DNA from: Caulobacter sp. 17J65-9
Lineage (GTDB): Bacteria; Pseudomonadota; Alphaproteobacteria; Caulobacterales; Caulobacteraceae
Direction: 5' to 3'
Assembly (NCBI RefSeq): GCF_010975005.1
Contig: NZ_JAAIVC010000002.1
Location: 18,192-82,191 of the forward strand
Length of the DNA stretch: 64,000 nt
Shown: positions 27,611 to 37,921 of the stretch, piece by piece
Position numbering within the stretch: position 1 is the first letter of the stretch
Layout: the number at the start of each line of letters is the position of its first letter
The notes under the pieces: generated by a model
The model's input: only the letters and a program-made list of their open reading frames with translations
Database searches by the model: none
What the model was told of the DNA's origin: nothing
Made by a program: the position numbers and the translations under genes

Positions 27611-27645
27611 ACGCCCCGCGCGAGCGATCGCGCGGGGCGTTTTTG
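27611..27645 (+). terminator. Terminator after the S10 peptidase
   Basis: A 12-bp perfect stem (27611-27622 with 27629-27640), 6-base loop, then TTTTT. It runs right up to the convergent 38-residue ORF. Confidence 0.9.
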
Positions 27646-27647
27646 AT

Positions 27648-27764
27648 TCAGGTGCACCAGGCCACGGCCTGCGCCAACCACACGGGCACGCCGAAGCGCC
27701 ACCACAAGAGGCCGCCGGCCGCCAGCACGGCCGCGCCGATCAGCCAGGGCAGGGCGCGCTTCAT
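27648..27764 (-). CDS. 38-residue single-span membrane protein coupled to the MFS gene
   Basis: A small ORF whose ATG (27762-27764) overlaps the MFS stop as ATGA. It encodes a Lys/Arg start, one hydrophobic helix (LPWLIGAAVLAAGGLLWW) and a short second hydrophobic stretch. The coupling, the membrane character and the downstream boundary at the convergent terminator argue for a real gene. It may be an accessory peptide of the transporter; no family recognised. Confidence 0.6.
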   Translation of the reverse strand: MKRALPWLIGAAVLAAGGLLWWRFGVPVWLAQAVAWCT

Positions 27765-28999
27765 TCGGCCGCGGCCGGCTGGGGCAGGGGCGCGGCCTGC
27801 CGCTCGTCGATCGGCCAGTGCACGGCCGCCGCGAACAGGCCCAGCGCGATCGAGGCCAGCCAGATCGACAGGTACGAGCCGGTCGCGTCGAAGGCCAGGC
27901 CGCCCAGCCAGGCCCCCAGGAAGCTGCCGATCTGGTGGCTGAGGAAGACGATCCCGTAGAGGGTGGACAGGTAGCGCGCGCCCCAGATCTGGGCGACCAG
28001 GCCAGAGGTCAGCGGCACCGTGCCCAGCCACAGGAAGCCGAACACCGCCGCGAAAAGCAGGGCCGAGGCGACCGACAGGGGCGCGGCGATGAAGATCACC
28101 ACGGCGACGGCGCGGCTGAAGTAGAGGGCGCTGAGCAGGCGCTTCTTCGAGCGCTTGCCGCCCCAGGCGCCCCACAGCCACGAGCCCAGGATGTTGAACA
28201 GGCCTATCAGGGCCAGGCACCAGGCGCCGACGTTCTGGTCCAGCCCGCCGTCGCGCAGGAAGGCGGGCAGGTGGGTGCCGACGAAGGCGATGTGGAAGCC
28301 GCAGACGAAGAAGCCGGCGTTGAGCAGCCAGTAGCTCTTCGAACCGGCGGCCTGGACCAGGGCGTCCTTCAGCGAGCCGCTCGCGGGCGTCGCCGTGGAC
28401 GGCGCGGGGGCTTGCGGCTTGCCGGCGACACCGACGGCCAGGCCGACCATGGTCACGCAGAAGGCCGCCAGCATCAGCATGGCCCCGTGCCAGCCCAGCG
28501 CGTCCAGGAGGCCCGAGGCGGCCGGCACGACCAGGAACTGGCCCAGCGACCCGCCGGCGGTGACCACGCCGAAGGCCAGGCTGCGCCGCTCAGGCGCCAC
28601 CACGCGCCCGACCGCGCCCAGCACGACGACGAAGGTGGTGCCCGACAGGGCCAGGCCCACCAGGGCGCCCAAGGTCAGGTTCAGGCCCACCGCGTCGCCG
28701 ATCAGGGTGGTGAGCCCCAGGCCCACGGCGTAGAGCACGGCGCTCAGCGCGACCACGCGCCCGGCCCCGTGCTTGTCGGCGTAGGCGCCGATGAACGGCT
28801 GGGCCAGGCCGAACATCAGGTTGTTCAGGGCGATGGCCAGGCCGAAAGCCTGTCGGCCGATCTCCAGGTCCGTGCTGACCGGGCTCAGGAACAGGCCGAA
28901 GGCCTGGCGCACGCCCATGGCGACGGTGACGATCAGGGCGGCGCTGGCGATGGTCCACCAGACGCGGGACGGGATGGCGGCGGGGCTAGGCGAGGACAA
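27761..28999 (-). CDS. MFS transporter
   Basis: A 412-residue inner-membrane protein with 12 predicted membrane segments. After the second helix GAYADKHGAGRVV corresponds to the MFS loop motif, and PERRSLAFGVVTAGGSLGQ marks the fourth and fifth helices. It resembles the oxalate/formate and monocarboxylate-like branch; substrate unknown. It overlaps the upstream MarR regulator by 14 bases and the downstream 38-residue ORF by 4, so the three form one unit, probably controlled by the palindrome at 29431. Confidence 0.87.
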   Translation of the reverse strand: MSSPSPAAIPSRVWWTIASAALIVTVAMGVRQAFGLFLSPVSTDLEIGRQAFGLAIALNNLMFGLAQPFIGAYADKHGAGRVVALSAVLYAVGLGLTTLIGDAVGLNLTLGALVGLALSGTTFVVVLGAVGRVVAPERRSLAFGVVTAGGSLGQFLVVPAASGLLDALGWHGAMLMLAAFCVTMVGLAVGVAGKPQAPAPSTATPASGSLKDALVQAAGSKSYWLLNAGFFVCGFHIAFVGTHLPAFLRDGGLDQNVGAWCLALIGLFNILGSWLWGAWGGKRSKKRLLSALYFSRAVAVVIFIAAPLSVASALLFAAVFGFLWLGTVPLTSGLVAQIWGARYLSTLYGIVFLSHQIGSFLGAWLGGLAFDATGSYLSIWLASIALGLFAAAVHWPIDERQAAPLPQPAAAE

Positions 29000-29414
29000 C
29001 TTCCACCTCGGAGAGAAGGGCGATCAGGGCGCGACGGCGGTCTTCGCCCAGGCCGACGTGCAGCCGGTCCTGGGCCGCCTGCCAGTAGGGCAGGGCGCGT
29101 TCGAGGAGGGCCTGGCCCGCGTCGGTGATCTCGATCTTGCCGGCGTCGCGGCCGCGGCCGGAGCCCAGCGTCAGCAGGCCCTCGCGGGCCAGCGGCTGCA
29201 GGGTGCGCCACATGGCGCTGCGCTCGTGGCCGGTGGCCTGGGCCAGGACGGTCAGGGTGGGGTCGCCCATGCGCTCGACGTTCCGAAGGGCCGAGAACTG
29301 CATGACGGTCAGGCCCGCCGGCGCCAGCGCCTCGTCATAGGCCCGGGTCAGGGCGCGCGAGGCCCGGCGCACGCGTGCGCACAGGCAGGGAAGGGACGGC
29401 GTGGGGTCCGACAT
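28986..29414 (-). CDS. MarR family transcriptional regulator
   Basis: A 142-residue winged-helix regulator: dimerisation helices at both ends, recognition region VERMGDPTLTVLAQATGHERSAMWRTLQPLAREGLL and a wing RGRDAGKIEITDAG. MarR proteins are usually ligand-released repressors of their own operon and of a linked transporter, which fits the overlap with the MFS gene and the perfect 16-base palindrome 16 bases upstream of its start. Confidence 0.9.
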   Translation of the reverse strand: MSDPTPSLPCLCARVRRASRALTRAYDEALAPAGLTVMQFSALRNVERMGDPTLTVLAQATGHERSAMWRTLQPLAREGLLTLGSGRGRDAGKIEITDAGQALLERALPYWQAAQDRLHVGLGEDRRRALIALLSEVEVVLA

Positions 29415-29430
29415 GGCCGATGCTCCTGAT

Positions 29431-29446
29431 CATTGCATATGCAATG
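29431..29446 (-). promoter_or_regulatory. Perfect 16-base palindrome, likely MarR operator
   Basis: CATTGCATATGCAATG is a perfect inverted repeat, AT-rich in a GC-rich surrounding, just upstream of the marR-like start codon. Size and position are typical of a MarR autoregulatory site. Confidence 0.75.
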
Positions 29447-29702
29447 CGTCGGGGCGCGGTCAAGCGAGCGCTGTTCCGCAGAGGCGACGCGGCGGCGCGG
29501 TTCGCTGAGCCCCGACCTGCGCTTGTCAGGCTAAGAGCGTGTCTGCGTTCAGGATTTCTACGGTCCAGGCGAGCTTGAGTTTTCGCTGCGCCTGACCGGG
29601 CGTCTGAGCCTTAAGCAGGGGCGACACGCCTGCGGCGACTTGCCCCTGCGGCGCCTTTCCCCTAACCCTCGCGGCCGCGATTCAAACGAGAGGGACGGGT
29701 CG
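29447..29702 (+). other. Spacer before fabD
   Basis: 256 bases between the MarR operator and fabD. It contains an 8-bp inverted repeat GCAGGGGC (29615-29622) / GCCCCTGC (29642-29649) and GAGAGGGA just before the fabD start. The promoter of the fab genes should lie here; no operator was recognised. Confidence 0.45.
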
Positions 29703-30647
29703 ATGAGCCTCGCTTTCCTTTTCCCGGGCCAGGGCAGCCAGGCGGTCGGGATGGGCGTCGAGCTGGCGGAGGCTTTCGAGCCGGCCCGCCGCGTGTTCGA
29801 GGAAGTCGACGAGGCGCTGGGTCAGCACCTCTCGCGACTGATGAAGGAAGGCCCCGAGGCCGACCTGACCCTGACCGAGAACGCCCAGCCGGCCCTGATG
29901 GCCGTCAGCCTGGCGGTCGTGCGCACCCTGAAGATCGACTTCGGCGTCGACGTGACCGCCGCGGCCTTCGCCGCCGGCCACTCGCTGGGCGAATACTCCG
30001 CCCTGGCCGCGGCCGAGGCGATCAGCCTGGCCGACACCGCGCGCCTGCTGAAGCTGCGTGGCCAGGCCATGCAGCGGGCCGTGCCGGTGGGCGAGGGGGC
30101 CATGGCCTCCCTGATCGGCCCGAAGACCGACGTGGCGCTGGCCGAACTGGCCGCCGCGGCCGGCGCCGAACTGGGCGTCTGCGTGGTCGCCAACGACAAC
30201 AACCAGGGCAATGTGGTCATCTCCGGGGCCAAGGCCGGGGTCGACCGCGCCATCGAGAAGGCCAAGGAGCTGGGCGCGCGGGCGATTCCGCTGAACGTGT
30301 CCGCCCCCTTCCACTGCCCGCTGATGCAGCCGGCCGCCGACGAAATGGCCGCCGCCCTGGCCGAGGCCAGGATCATCGCGCCGCGCGTGCCGATCGTGGC
30401 CAACGTCACCGCCCGTCCGGTGCATGATCCGGAAGAGATCCGCCGCTTGCTGGTCGAGCAGGTCACGGGGCGGGTGCGCTGGCGCGAGAGCGTGCAGTGG
30501 CTGGCCGAGCAGGGCGGGGTGACCCGCTTCGCCGAGCTGGGCGCGGGCAAGGTGCTGACCGGCATGGCCAAGCGCATCGCGCCGGACGCCGAGGCGGTGG
30601 CCCTGAACGGCCCGGCCGACCTGGAAAGCTTCGCGGCTTCCCTCTGA
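29703..30647 (+). CDS. fabD: Malonyl-CoA:ACP transacylase
   Basis: Loads malonate from CoA onto acyl carrier protein for fatty-acid elongation. The 314-residue product starts MSLAFLFPGQGSQ, has the nucleophile motif GHSLGEY with Ser93, and the catalytic His in APFHCPLM near residue 201. First gene of the fab run; fabG follows after 32 bases. Confidence 0.96.
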   Translation: MSLAFLFPGQGSQAVGMGVELAEAFEPARRVFEEVDEALGQHLSRLMKEGPEADLTLTENAQPALMAVSLAVVRTLKIDFGVDVTAAAFAAGHSLGEYSALAAAEAISLADTARLLKLRGQAMQRAVPVGEGAMASLIGPKTDVALAELAAAAGAELGVCVVANDNNQGNVVISGAKAGVDRAIEKAKELGARAIPLNVSAPFHCPLMQPAADEMAAALAEARIIAPRVPIVANVTARPVHDPEEIRRLLVEQVTGRVRWRESVQWLAEQGGVTRFAELGAGKVLTGMAKRIAPDAEAVALNGPADLESFAASL

Positions 30648-30679
30648 TCCAACACGAGAAATACGAAGGAGGCCGACGC

Positions 30680-31420
30680 ATGTTCGACCTGACCGGCAAG
30701 ACCGCCCTGGTGACCGGGGCGACCGGCGGCATCGGCGGGGCCATCGCCCGCGCCCTGCACGCGCAAGGCGCCACCGTGGTGCTGTCCGGCACCCGCGAAG
30801 CGGTGCTGCAGGAGCTGGCCAAGGGCTTCGGCGAGCGCGTTCACGTCGCCGTCTGCAACCTGTCCGACGCCGCCGCCGTCGACGGCCTGGTCGAGCAGGC
30901 CGAGGGCCTGGCCGGCGCCGGCCTCGACATCCTGGTGGCCAACGCCGGCATCACCAAGGACGGCCTGCTGCTGCGCATGAAGGACGAGGACTGGGAGCAG
31001 GTGATCCGGGTGAACCTGGAAAGCTACTTCCGCCTGTCGCGCGCCGCCCTGAAGGGCATGATGAAGCGTCGCGCCGGCCGGATCATCGGCGTCACCTCCG
31101 TGGTCGGCGTCACCGGCAACCCGGGCCAGAGCAACTACGCCGCCTCCAAGGCCGGTATGATCGGCTTTTCAAAGTCGCTCGCGCAGGAAGTGGGCTCGAG
31201 GGGCGTGACCGTGAACTGCATCGCCCCCGGCTTCATCGCCAGCCCGATGACCGACGCCCTCAACGACCAGCAGCGCGAGGCGATTCTCGGCAAGATCCCG
31301 GCCGGCCGGCTGGGCACCGGGGATGAAATCGCCGCCGCCGCTGTCTATCTCGCGTCCGACCAGGCCGCCTACGTGACGGGCCAGACCCTGCACGTGAACG
31401 GCGGCATGGCCATGGTCTAA
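30680..31420 (+). CDS. fabG: 3-oxoacyl-ACP reductase
   Basis: NADPH-dependent SDR that reduces beta-ketoacyl-ACP. The 246-residue protein has TGATGGIGGAIA, VANAGITKDG, the active-site SVVGVTGNPGQSNYAASKAG and the C-terminal TGQTLHVNGGMAMV, all typical of FabG. AAGGAGG at 30666 is an ideal ribosome binding site. The place between fabD and acpP supports FabG over a generic SDR. Confidence 0.95.
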   Translation: MFDLTGKTALVTGATGGIGGAIARALHAQGATVVLSGTREAVLQELAKGFGERVHVAVCNLSDAAAVDGLVEQAEGLAGAGLDILVANAGITKDGLLLRMKDEDWEQVIRVNLESYFRLSRAALKGMMKRRAGRIIGVTSVVGVTGNPGQSNYAASKAGMIGFSKSLAQEVGSRGVTVNCIAPGFIASPMTDALNDQQREAILGKIPAGRLGTGDEIAAAAVYLASDQAAYVTGQTLHVNGGMAMV

Positions 31421-31579
31421 CGGGGGCGACCCTGCTTTTCTCGCCCCGCGGGGATGTGCTAGGGCTCGCGCCGAAGCGTGCGCCCCGACCCGAAAGGGTC
31501 TTGCGAAACCCGCGGCGGCGTGACACCGAACGGCGCAAGCCGACGTAACGGCAACCTGTTTTTAAAAAGGGGCAACTCA

Positions 31580-31819
31580 GTGTCCGACATTCTCGAACGC
31601 GTCCGCAAGATCGTCATCGACCACCTGGACGCCGACCCGGACAAGGTCACCGAAAAGGCCAGCTTCATCGACGACCTGGGCGCTGACAGCCTGGACAACG
31701 TCGAGCTGGTGATGGCCTTCGAGGAAGAGTTCGACATCGAAATCCCCGACGACGCCGCCGAGCACATCCAGACGGTGGGCGACGCTGTGAAGTTCATCGG
31801 CGAAAAGCTCGGCGCCTGA
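31580..31819 (+). CDS. acpP: Acyl carrier protein
   Basis: 79 residues, acidic, with Ser37 in GADSLDNVE as the phosphopantetheine site. The start is GTG at 31580; a Shine-Dalgarno AAAAAGGGG lies at 31564-31572. The 159-base gap after fabG probably holds a separate strong promoter, as acpP is usually expressed above its neighbours. A hairpin with U-run follows. Confidence 0.96.
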   Translation: MSDILERVRKIVIDHLDADPDKVTEKASFIDDLGADSLDNVELVMAFEEEFDIEIPDDAAEHIQTVGDAVKFIGEKLGA

Positions 31820-31834
31820 GCTTGACGGATCGAG

Positions 31835-31871
31835 GGCGGCGCGGCTCCGATAGGGGCTGCGCCGCCTTTTT
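31835..31871 (+). terminator. Terminator between acpP and fabF
   Basis: An 11-bp stem with one G-T pair (31835-31845 with 31856-31866) and a 10-base loop, then TTTTT. Its place inside the fab cluster suggests partial termination, which would give more acpP than fabF mRNA. Confidence 0.75.
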
Positions 31872-31904
31872 CCGTTTTGGGTGAAAAGTCGGGGGAGTAA
31901 GCGA

Positions 31905-33184
<1,280 letters not shown>

Positions 33185-33188
<4 letters not shown>

Positions 33189-34240
33189 TCCGGCGCTCGA
33201 ACCTCCTCGTCTCGATTCTCAGCGGCGCGGCCACGATCTTCGTCGGCCTCGTCCTGGCTTCGGTCGCAGTGTGGTTCTTCTACTGGGGCCCCGGCCCCAA
33301 GGCGCCCCACGGGACCGAGACCGTCGTGGTCATGCGCGACGGCGCGGGCGTCTCCGAGATCGCCGCCAAGCTCGAACGCGAGGGCGTGATCCGTTCGGCC
33401 GACCTGTTCAAGGCGGCCGCCCAGATCACCAAGGCCGACCGCCGCCTGAAGGCGGGCGAATACGTCTTCCCCTCGCGCGCGCCGCTGACCGAAGTGCTGC
33501 GCATGATGCGCGACGGCGAGGTCCGCCGCTGGTTCCTGACGGTGCCCGAGGGCCGCAGCGTCGCCCAGGCCATGGACCTGCTGAACGCCTCGCCGGTGCT
33601 GGTCGGCACGGTCGAGGCCCCGGCCGAAGGCTCGCTCCTGCCCGAGACCTACGAACTGACCCGCGGCGAGAGCCGGGCGGCGGTGCTGAAGCGCATGCAG
33701 GTCGCCCGCGACGTGGCCCTGGCCGAGCTGTGGGCCAAGCGCCAGGCCGGCCTGCCGCTGAAGTCGCCGGAAGAGGCGGTGATCCTGGCCTCGATCGTCG
33801 AGAAGGAAACCGGTCTGGCCAGCGAGCGCCCGAAGGTGGCGGCGGTGTTCGTCAACCGGCTGAACAAGGGCATGCGCCTGGAGTCGGACCCGACCCTGAT
33901 CTACCCGGTCACCAAGGGCCGGCCGCTGGGCCGCGGGATCCGCCTGTCGGAAAAAGAGCGCGACACGCCCTACAACACCTATCTGATCGCCGGCCTGCCG
34001 CCGACGCCGATCACCAACCCCGGCCGCGACGCCCTGGCCGCCGTGCTGAACCCGCCGAAGACGCAGGACCTGTTCTTCGTCGCCGACGGCACCGGCGGGC
34101 ACGTGTTCGCGGCGAGCTACGACCAGCATCTGAAGAACGTCGCCCAGTGGCGGCGGATCGAAGCGGACCGCGCCAAGGCGGCGGCCGCCAAGCCGCAGAC
34201 CGCCGTCGCCGGCGCGCCGGCGGCTGACAAGCCGCTCTGA
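33185..34240 (+). CDS. mltG: Endolytic transglycosylase MltG (YceG family)
   Basis: Membrane-anchored lytic transglycosylase that cuts nascent glycan strands and sets their length. The 351-residue protein has one N-terminal membrane helix (about 9-33), a LysM-like region and the YceG catalytic segment LASIVEKETGLASERPKVA with the conserved Glu. It begins with GTG overlapping fabF (GTGA). The fabF-mltG pairing is common in proteobacteria. Confidence 0.94.
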
Positions 34241-34247
34241 GGACCTG

Positions 34248-35132
34248 ATGAGCCTATCCGGAATGACCGGTTTCGCCCGCGTCGAGGGCGCGAGCGGAGC
34301 GTGGACCTGGGCCGTCGAGGCCCGCTCGGTCAACGGCCGCAACCTGGAAACCCGCTTCCGCGGCCCGCCCGGCTTCGAAGGCCTGGACCGGGTGGCGCGC
34401 GAAGCCTCCCAGGCCCGCTTCCAACGCGGCCAGGTGACCGTCGGCGTCCAGGCCAAGCGGGCCGAAGCGACCGTCGCCGTTCGCGTGAACCAGGACGTGC
34501 TGACCCGCTACGTCGAGCTGGCCTCCGAGCAGGTGGCGAAGGGCGTCGCCCTGGCCCCCACCGCCGACGGCCTGCTGGCGCTGCGCGGCGTGCTGGAGGC
34601 GGCCGAGGAGGACGAGGACGTCGAGGCCCGCGCCGCGGTCGAGGCGGCCATGGCCGAGACCCTGCTGGCCGCCATGGACGGCCTGAAGGCCGCCCGCCTG
34701 CAGGAAGGCGCGGCCCTGCACCCGGTGCTGACCGGGCAGATCGACCGCATCGCCGAACTGGTCGACCTGGCCGAAGGCGAGGCCGCGGCTCAGACCGCCG
34801 CCATCCGCGAGCGCTTCCAGCGCCGCATGGCCGAGCTGGTCGGCGACGCCGTCCAGCTGGAGGAACGCATCGTCCAGGAAGCCGCCGTGCTGGCCGTGAA
34901 GGCCGACGTGCGCGAGGAGCTGGACCGGCTGAAGAGCCACGTCGCCTCGGCCCGCGAGCTGGTCGTCGCGCCGGCTGCGGCGGGACGTCGCCTCGACTTC
35001 CTGGCGCAGGAATTTATGCGCGAGGCCAACACCCTGTGCTCGAAGTCCGCGACCACGGCCTTGACCGCCGTCGGCCTGGAGCTGAAAGCCGTGATCGAAC
35101 AGCTCCGCGAGCAGATCCAGAATGTCGAGTGA
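34248..35132 (+). CDS. YicC family endoribonuclease
   Basis: A 294-residue cytosolic protein with the YicC N-terminal signature (MTGFARVEG, SVNGRNLETRFR) and the DUF1732 C-terminal domain (GRRLDFLAQEFMREANTLCSKS), which carries the metal-dependent RNase activity reported for the family. It overlaps gmk by 11 bases, the usual yicC-gmk arrangement. Confidence 0.93.
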   Translation: MSLSGMTGFARVEGASGAWTWAVEARSVNGRNLETRFRGPPGFEGLDRVAREASQARFQRGQVTVGVQAKRAEATVAVRVNQDVLTRYVELASEQVAKGVALAPTADGLLALRGVLEAAEEDEDVEARAAVEAAMAETLLAAMDGLKAARLQEGAALHPVLTGQIDRIAELVDLAEGEAAAQTAAIRERFQRRMAELVGDAVQLEERIVQEAAVLAVKADVREELDRLKSHVASARELVVAPAAAGRRLDFLAQEFMREANTLCSKSATTALTAVGLELKAVIEQLREQIQNVE

Positions 35133-35763
35133 GCGTACCCCCCGCCGTGGCCTGATGCTGATCGTCTCCAGCCCCTCGGGGGCGGGAAAGACGTCGCTGT
35201 GCCGGCGCCTGATGTCGGACCATTCGGACCTGGTCCTGTCCACCTCGGTGACCACCCGCCAGGCGCGCCCGGGCGAGGAGAACGGCCGCGAGTACCACTT
35301 CATCACCCGTGACGAGTTCGACCTGCTGATCCAGGACGACGACCTGCTGGAGTGGGCCGAGGTTCACGGCAACTGCTACGGCTCGCCGCGCCAGCCGGTG
35401 GAGCGCGCGCTGGCTTCGGGGCAGGACGTGCTGTTCGACATCGACTGGCAGGGCGCGCGCGACATCGCCGCCAAGGCCCCGGACGAAGCGGTGCGGGTGT
35501 TCATCCTGCCGCCGTCGATCGCGGAGCTGCGCCGCCGCCTGGTCGCCCGCGCCCAGGACAAGCCCGAAGTGATCGAGCGCCGCGTCCAGAACGCCAAGGG
35601 CGAGATCGAGCGCTGGCGCGAGTACGACTACGTGGTCGTCAACGACGACTTCGACCGCTCCTACGCCGAGCTGGCCCACATCTACCACGCCGAGCGCAGC
35701 CACCGCGGCCGCAACGAGTGGCTGGCCCCCTACATCCAGCACCTGCTGGACGAGGACGTCTGA
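35122..35763 (+). CDS. gmk: Guanylate kinase
   Basis: Converts GMP to GDP for nucleotide and ppGpp pools. The 213-residue product has the P-loop SSPSGAGKTSL, the GMP-binding STSVTTRQARPGEENGREY, and FDIDWQGARDI. It ends the fabD-to-gmk series. Confidence 0.96.
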   Translation: MSSERTPRRGLMLIVSSPSGAGKTSLCRRLMSDHSDLVLSTSVTTRQARPGEENGREYHFITRDEFDLLIQDDDLLEWAEVHGNCYGSPRQPVERALASGQDVLFDIDWQGARDIAAKAPDEAVRVFILPPSIAELRRRLVARAQDKPEVIERRVQNAKGEIERWREYDYVVVNDDFDRSYAELAHIYHAERSHRGRNEWLAPYIQHLLDEDV

Positions 35764-35782
35764 GCCGTCCGCGCGTAACCGG

Positions 35783-35995
35783 CTACGGCTGGTCTTCCGC
35801 CAGGGTGTGCGCGACGATCGCGTTTGCGTGGCCGTGCCCCATGCCGTGGTCGGTCTTCAGGACCGCGACCAGCTCCATGTGCTTCGCCGGATAGTGCTTC
35901 CGCACCACGTCCTTCCACTCGGATATGGGGCGCCCGTACTTCTTCTCGATGGACGGGAAGTAGGACGCGGGTCCCTTGATCGGTTCGTCAGCCAT
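35783..35995 (-). CDS. DUF4287 domain protein
   Basis: A 70-residue soluble protein with the compact DUF4287 pattern (GPASYFPSIEKKYGRPISEW, MGHGHANAIVAHTL). Related domains contain the same helix-turn with a GHGHANA stretch. Function unknown. It is convergent with gmk. Confidence 0.8.
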   Translation of the reverse strand: MADEPIKGPASYFPSIEKKYGRPISEWKDVVRKHYPAKHMELVAVLKTDHGMGHGHANAIVAHTLAEDQP

Positions 35996-36100
35996 CGCGT
36001 GAGTGGATCCTTCCGACGTCGTTCCTGCGACTTTGATCGGGTTCCGGGCCGTGGTGCAACGGCGCCGGCGTGATCCGCGCGATCTCCTCGGGCGACGGCG

Positions 36101-37033
36101 TCAGGTCGGGGCGTTCAGGAAGTCCGTGATCGCCTTGACCGTCCCCGCCGGGTTCTCCTCCATCAGCCAGTGGCCCGAGTTCGGCACGACGACCGTCTGA
36201 ACCTTGGTCGCGACGTTGCGCATCTGAGCGGCCATCTGGGGCCCGAACGACTTCTCGCCGCCGATCGCCAGCACCGGAACGGTCAGCTTGGTCCGCATGA
36301 ACGCCTGGTTGTCCTTGGCGTCCTGGTCGAAGGCGGCGAACTGCTCGAAGCCGGCGTGGATGGCGCCCGGCTGGGCGTACTGGGCGGCGTAGTGGGCCCG
36401 GGTCGCCTCGTCGATCTTGCTGGGATCGGCGGAGAACTCGTCCCAGAACCGGTCGAGCCAGATGCGTTCGCGCCCGGCCACCAGCCGCTCCATGTCGGGG
36501 CCGCGGACGTTGAAGTGCCAGAGCAGCTTGTTCTTGCAGATGATCTCGTCCCAGGGCGGCACTCCGGGCAAGGGCGCGTCCATCACCACGAGCTTGTCGA
36601 CCTTGTCGGGATAGGTCGACACGTAGGCGTAAGCGACCATGTTGCCGATGTCGTGGGCGACCACCGAACTCCGGTCGGCCCCGACGCCGGTCACGGCGGC
36701 GCGGATGTCCTGGGCCTGGGTCTTCTTGTCGTAGCCGCCCGGCGGGCGGGCCGAGCGGCCGAGGCCGCGCAGGTCGGGGACGATCACCGTGTGGTTTTTG
36801 GCCAGGTCGGCGGCGAGCGGACCCCACATGTCGCCGGTGTCGGCATAGCCGTGGATGAGCACGACTGCGGGCCCCGATCCGCCGTAGCCGACGTGGATCT
36901 GCGTGCCGTCGGCGCTGGTGACCGTCTTGGTCTTGAACGAGGGCGGCAGGCCAGGCGTCGCCGCGCCGGCTGGGAAAGCGGCTGTGGCCACCGCGATCGC
37001 GCCCGCCGTCGCCAGAAAGGTGCGCCTGTGCAT
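36101..37033 (-). CDS. Exported alpha/beta hydrolase (epoxide hydrolase/dehalogenase-like)
   Basis: A 310-residue hydrolase. The N-terminus MHRRTFLATAGAIAVATAA has a twin-arginine pattern, suggesting Tat export. HGYADTGDMW forms the oxyanion region; the nucleophile elbow AHDIGN places Asp, not Ser, at the active site, as in epoxide hydrolases and haloalkane dehalogenases; His is in NSGHWLMEENP. Fluoroacetate dehalogenase-like or epoxide hydrolase activity are both possible. It stands 57 bases downstream of rsmA on the same strand and may be its distal partner or independent. Confidence 0.85.
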   Translation of the reverse strand: MHRRTFLATAGAIAVATAAFPAGAATPGLPPSFKTKTVTSADGTQIHVGYGGSGPAVVLIHGYADTGDMWGPLAADLAKNHTVIVPDLRGLGRSARPPGGYDKKTQAQDIRAAVTGVGADRSSVVAHDIGNMVAYAYVSTYPDKVDKLVVMDAPLPGVPPWDEIICKNKLLWHFNVRGPDMERLVAGRERIWLDRFWDEFSADPSKIDEATRAHYAAQYAQPGAIHAGFEQFAAFDQDAKDNQAFMRTKLTVPVLAIGGEKSFGPQMAAQMRNVATKVQTVVVPNSGHWLMEENPAGTVKAITDFLNAPT

Positions 37034-37090
37034 GTCCGCCTCCTCAGTTCGCCCGACAACTGAGCAGAGGCGGCGTAGGTCCGGCCGGGC

Positions 37091-37921
37091 TTAGAGCGCC
37101 CGCGCGAGCCGCAGGAATCCCGCCACGTCGATCTCCTCGGCGCGGGCGGTGGGCTCGATCCCCGCCTTCTCGCACAGCGCGTCGCCGCCCAGGCCCTTCA
37201 GGCTGGAGCGCAGCATCTTGCGGCGCTGGCCGAAGGCGGCGGCGGTGACCCGCTCGAGCGCCTTCAGGTCGGCGTCGGACGGGCGGACGGGCAGGGGCGT
37301 CAGGTGGACGACGGCGCTGGCCACCTTGGGCGGCGGGGTGAAGGCGCGGGCCGGCAGGTCCATGACCACGCGCGCCTCACAGATCGCCTGGGAGATCACC
37401 GCCAGGCGGCCGTAGGCGTCGTCGTCGGCGTGCGCGGCGACCCGGTCGGCCACTTCCTTCTGGAACATCAGGGTGAGCGCGTGCGGCCGCCACGGGCCGG
37501 TCAGCCACTTGAGCAGCAGCGGCGTGCCGACGTTGTAGGGCAGGTTGGACACCAGGTGCCCGGCCGCGCCGCCGGCGTGCTCGGCCAGCAGGGCCGCTTC
37601 GTCGACCTCCAGGGCGTCGGCCTCGACCACGACCAGCTTGCCGTTGGTGGCCTCGGTCAGCTCGGCCAGCAAGGGCAGGAAGCGTGGGTCCTTCTCCACC
37701 GCGATCACCTTGGAGGCGTCGCTCTCCAGCAGGGCGCGCGTCAGGCCGCCGGGCCCCGGCCCGACCTCGATCACGGCGCGGCCCTCGAACGGGCCGGCCA
37801 GGCGGGCGATCTTGCGGGTGACGTTGAGGTCCAGGAGGAAGTGCTGGCCAAAGCTCTTCTTGGCGAGCAGGCCGTGCTGGGCCAGGCTCTCCCGCAGGGG
37901 CGGCAAACTGTCGAGGGTCAT
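37091..37921 (-). CDS. rsmA: 16S rRNA dimethyladenosine transferase
   Basis: Dimethylates two adjacent adenines near the 3' end of 16S rRNA. The 276-residue protein has the SAM-binding IEVGPGPGGLTRALLE and the catalytic NLPYNVGTPLL motif. It overlaps pdxA by 4 bases and is the last gene of the lptF-to-rsmA unit. Confidence 0.96.
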   Translation of the reverse strand: MTLDSLPPLRESLAQHGLLAKKSFGQHFLLDLNVTRKIARLAGPFEGRAVIEVGPGPGGLTRALLESDASKVIAVEKDPRFLPLLAELTEATNGKLVVVEADALEVDEAALLAEHAGGAAGHLVSNLPYNVGTPLLLKWLTGPWRPHALTLMFQKEVADRVAAHADDDAYGRLAVISQAICEARVVMDLPARAFTPPPKVASAVVHLTPLPVRPSDADLKALERVTAAAFGQRRKMLRSSLKGLGGDALCEKAGIEPTARAEEIDVAGFLRLARAL

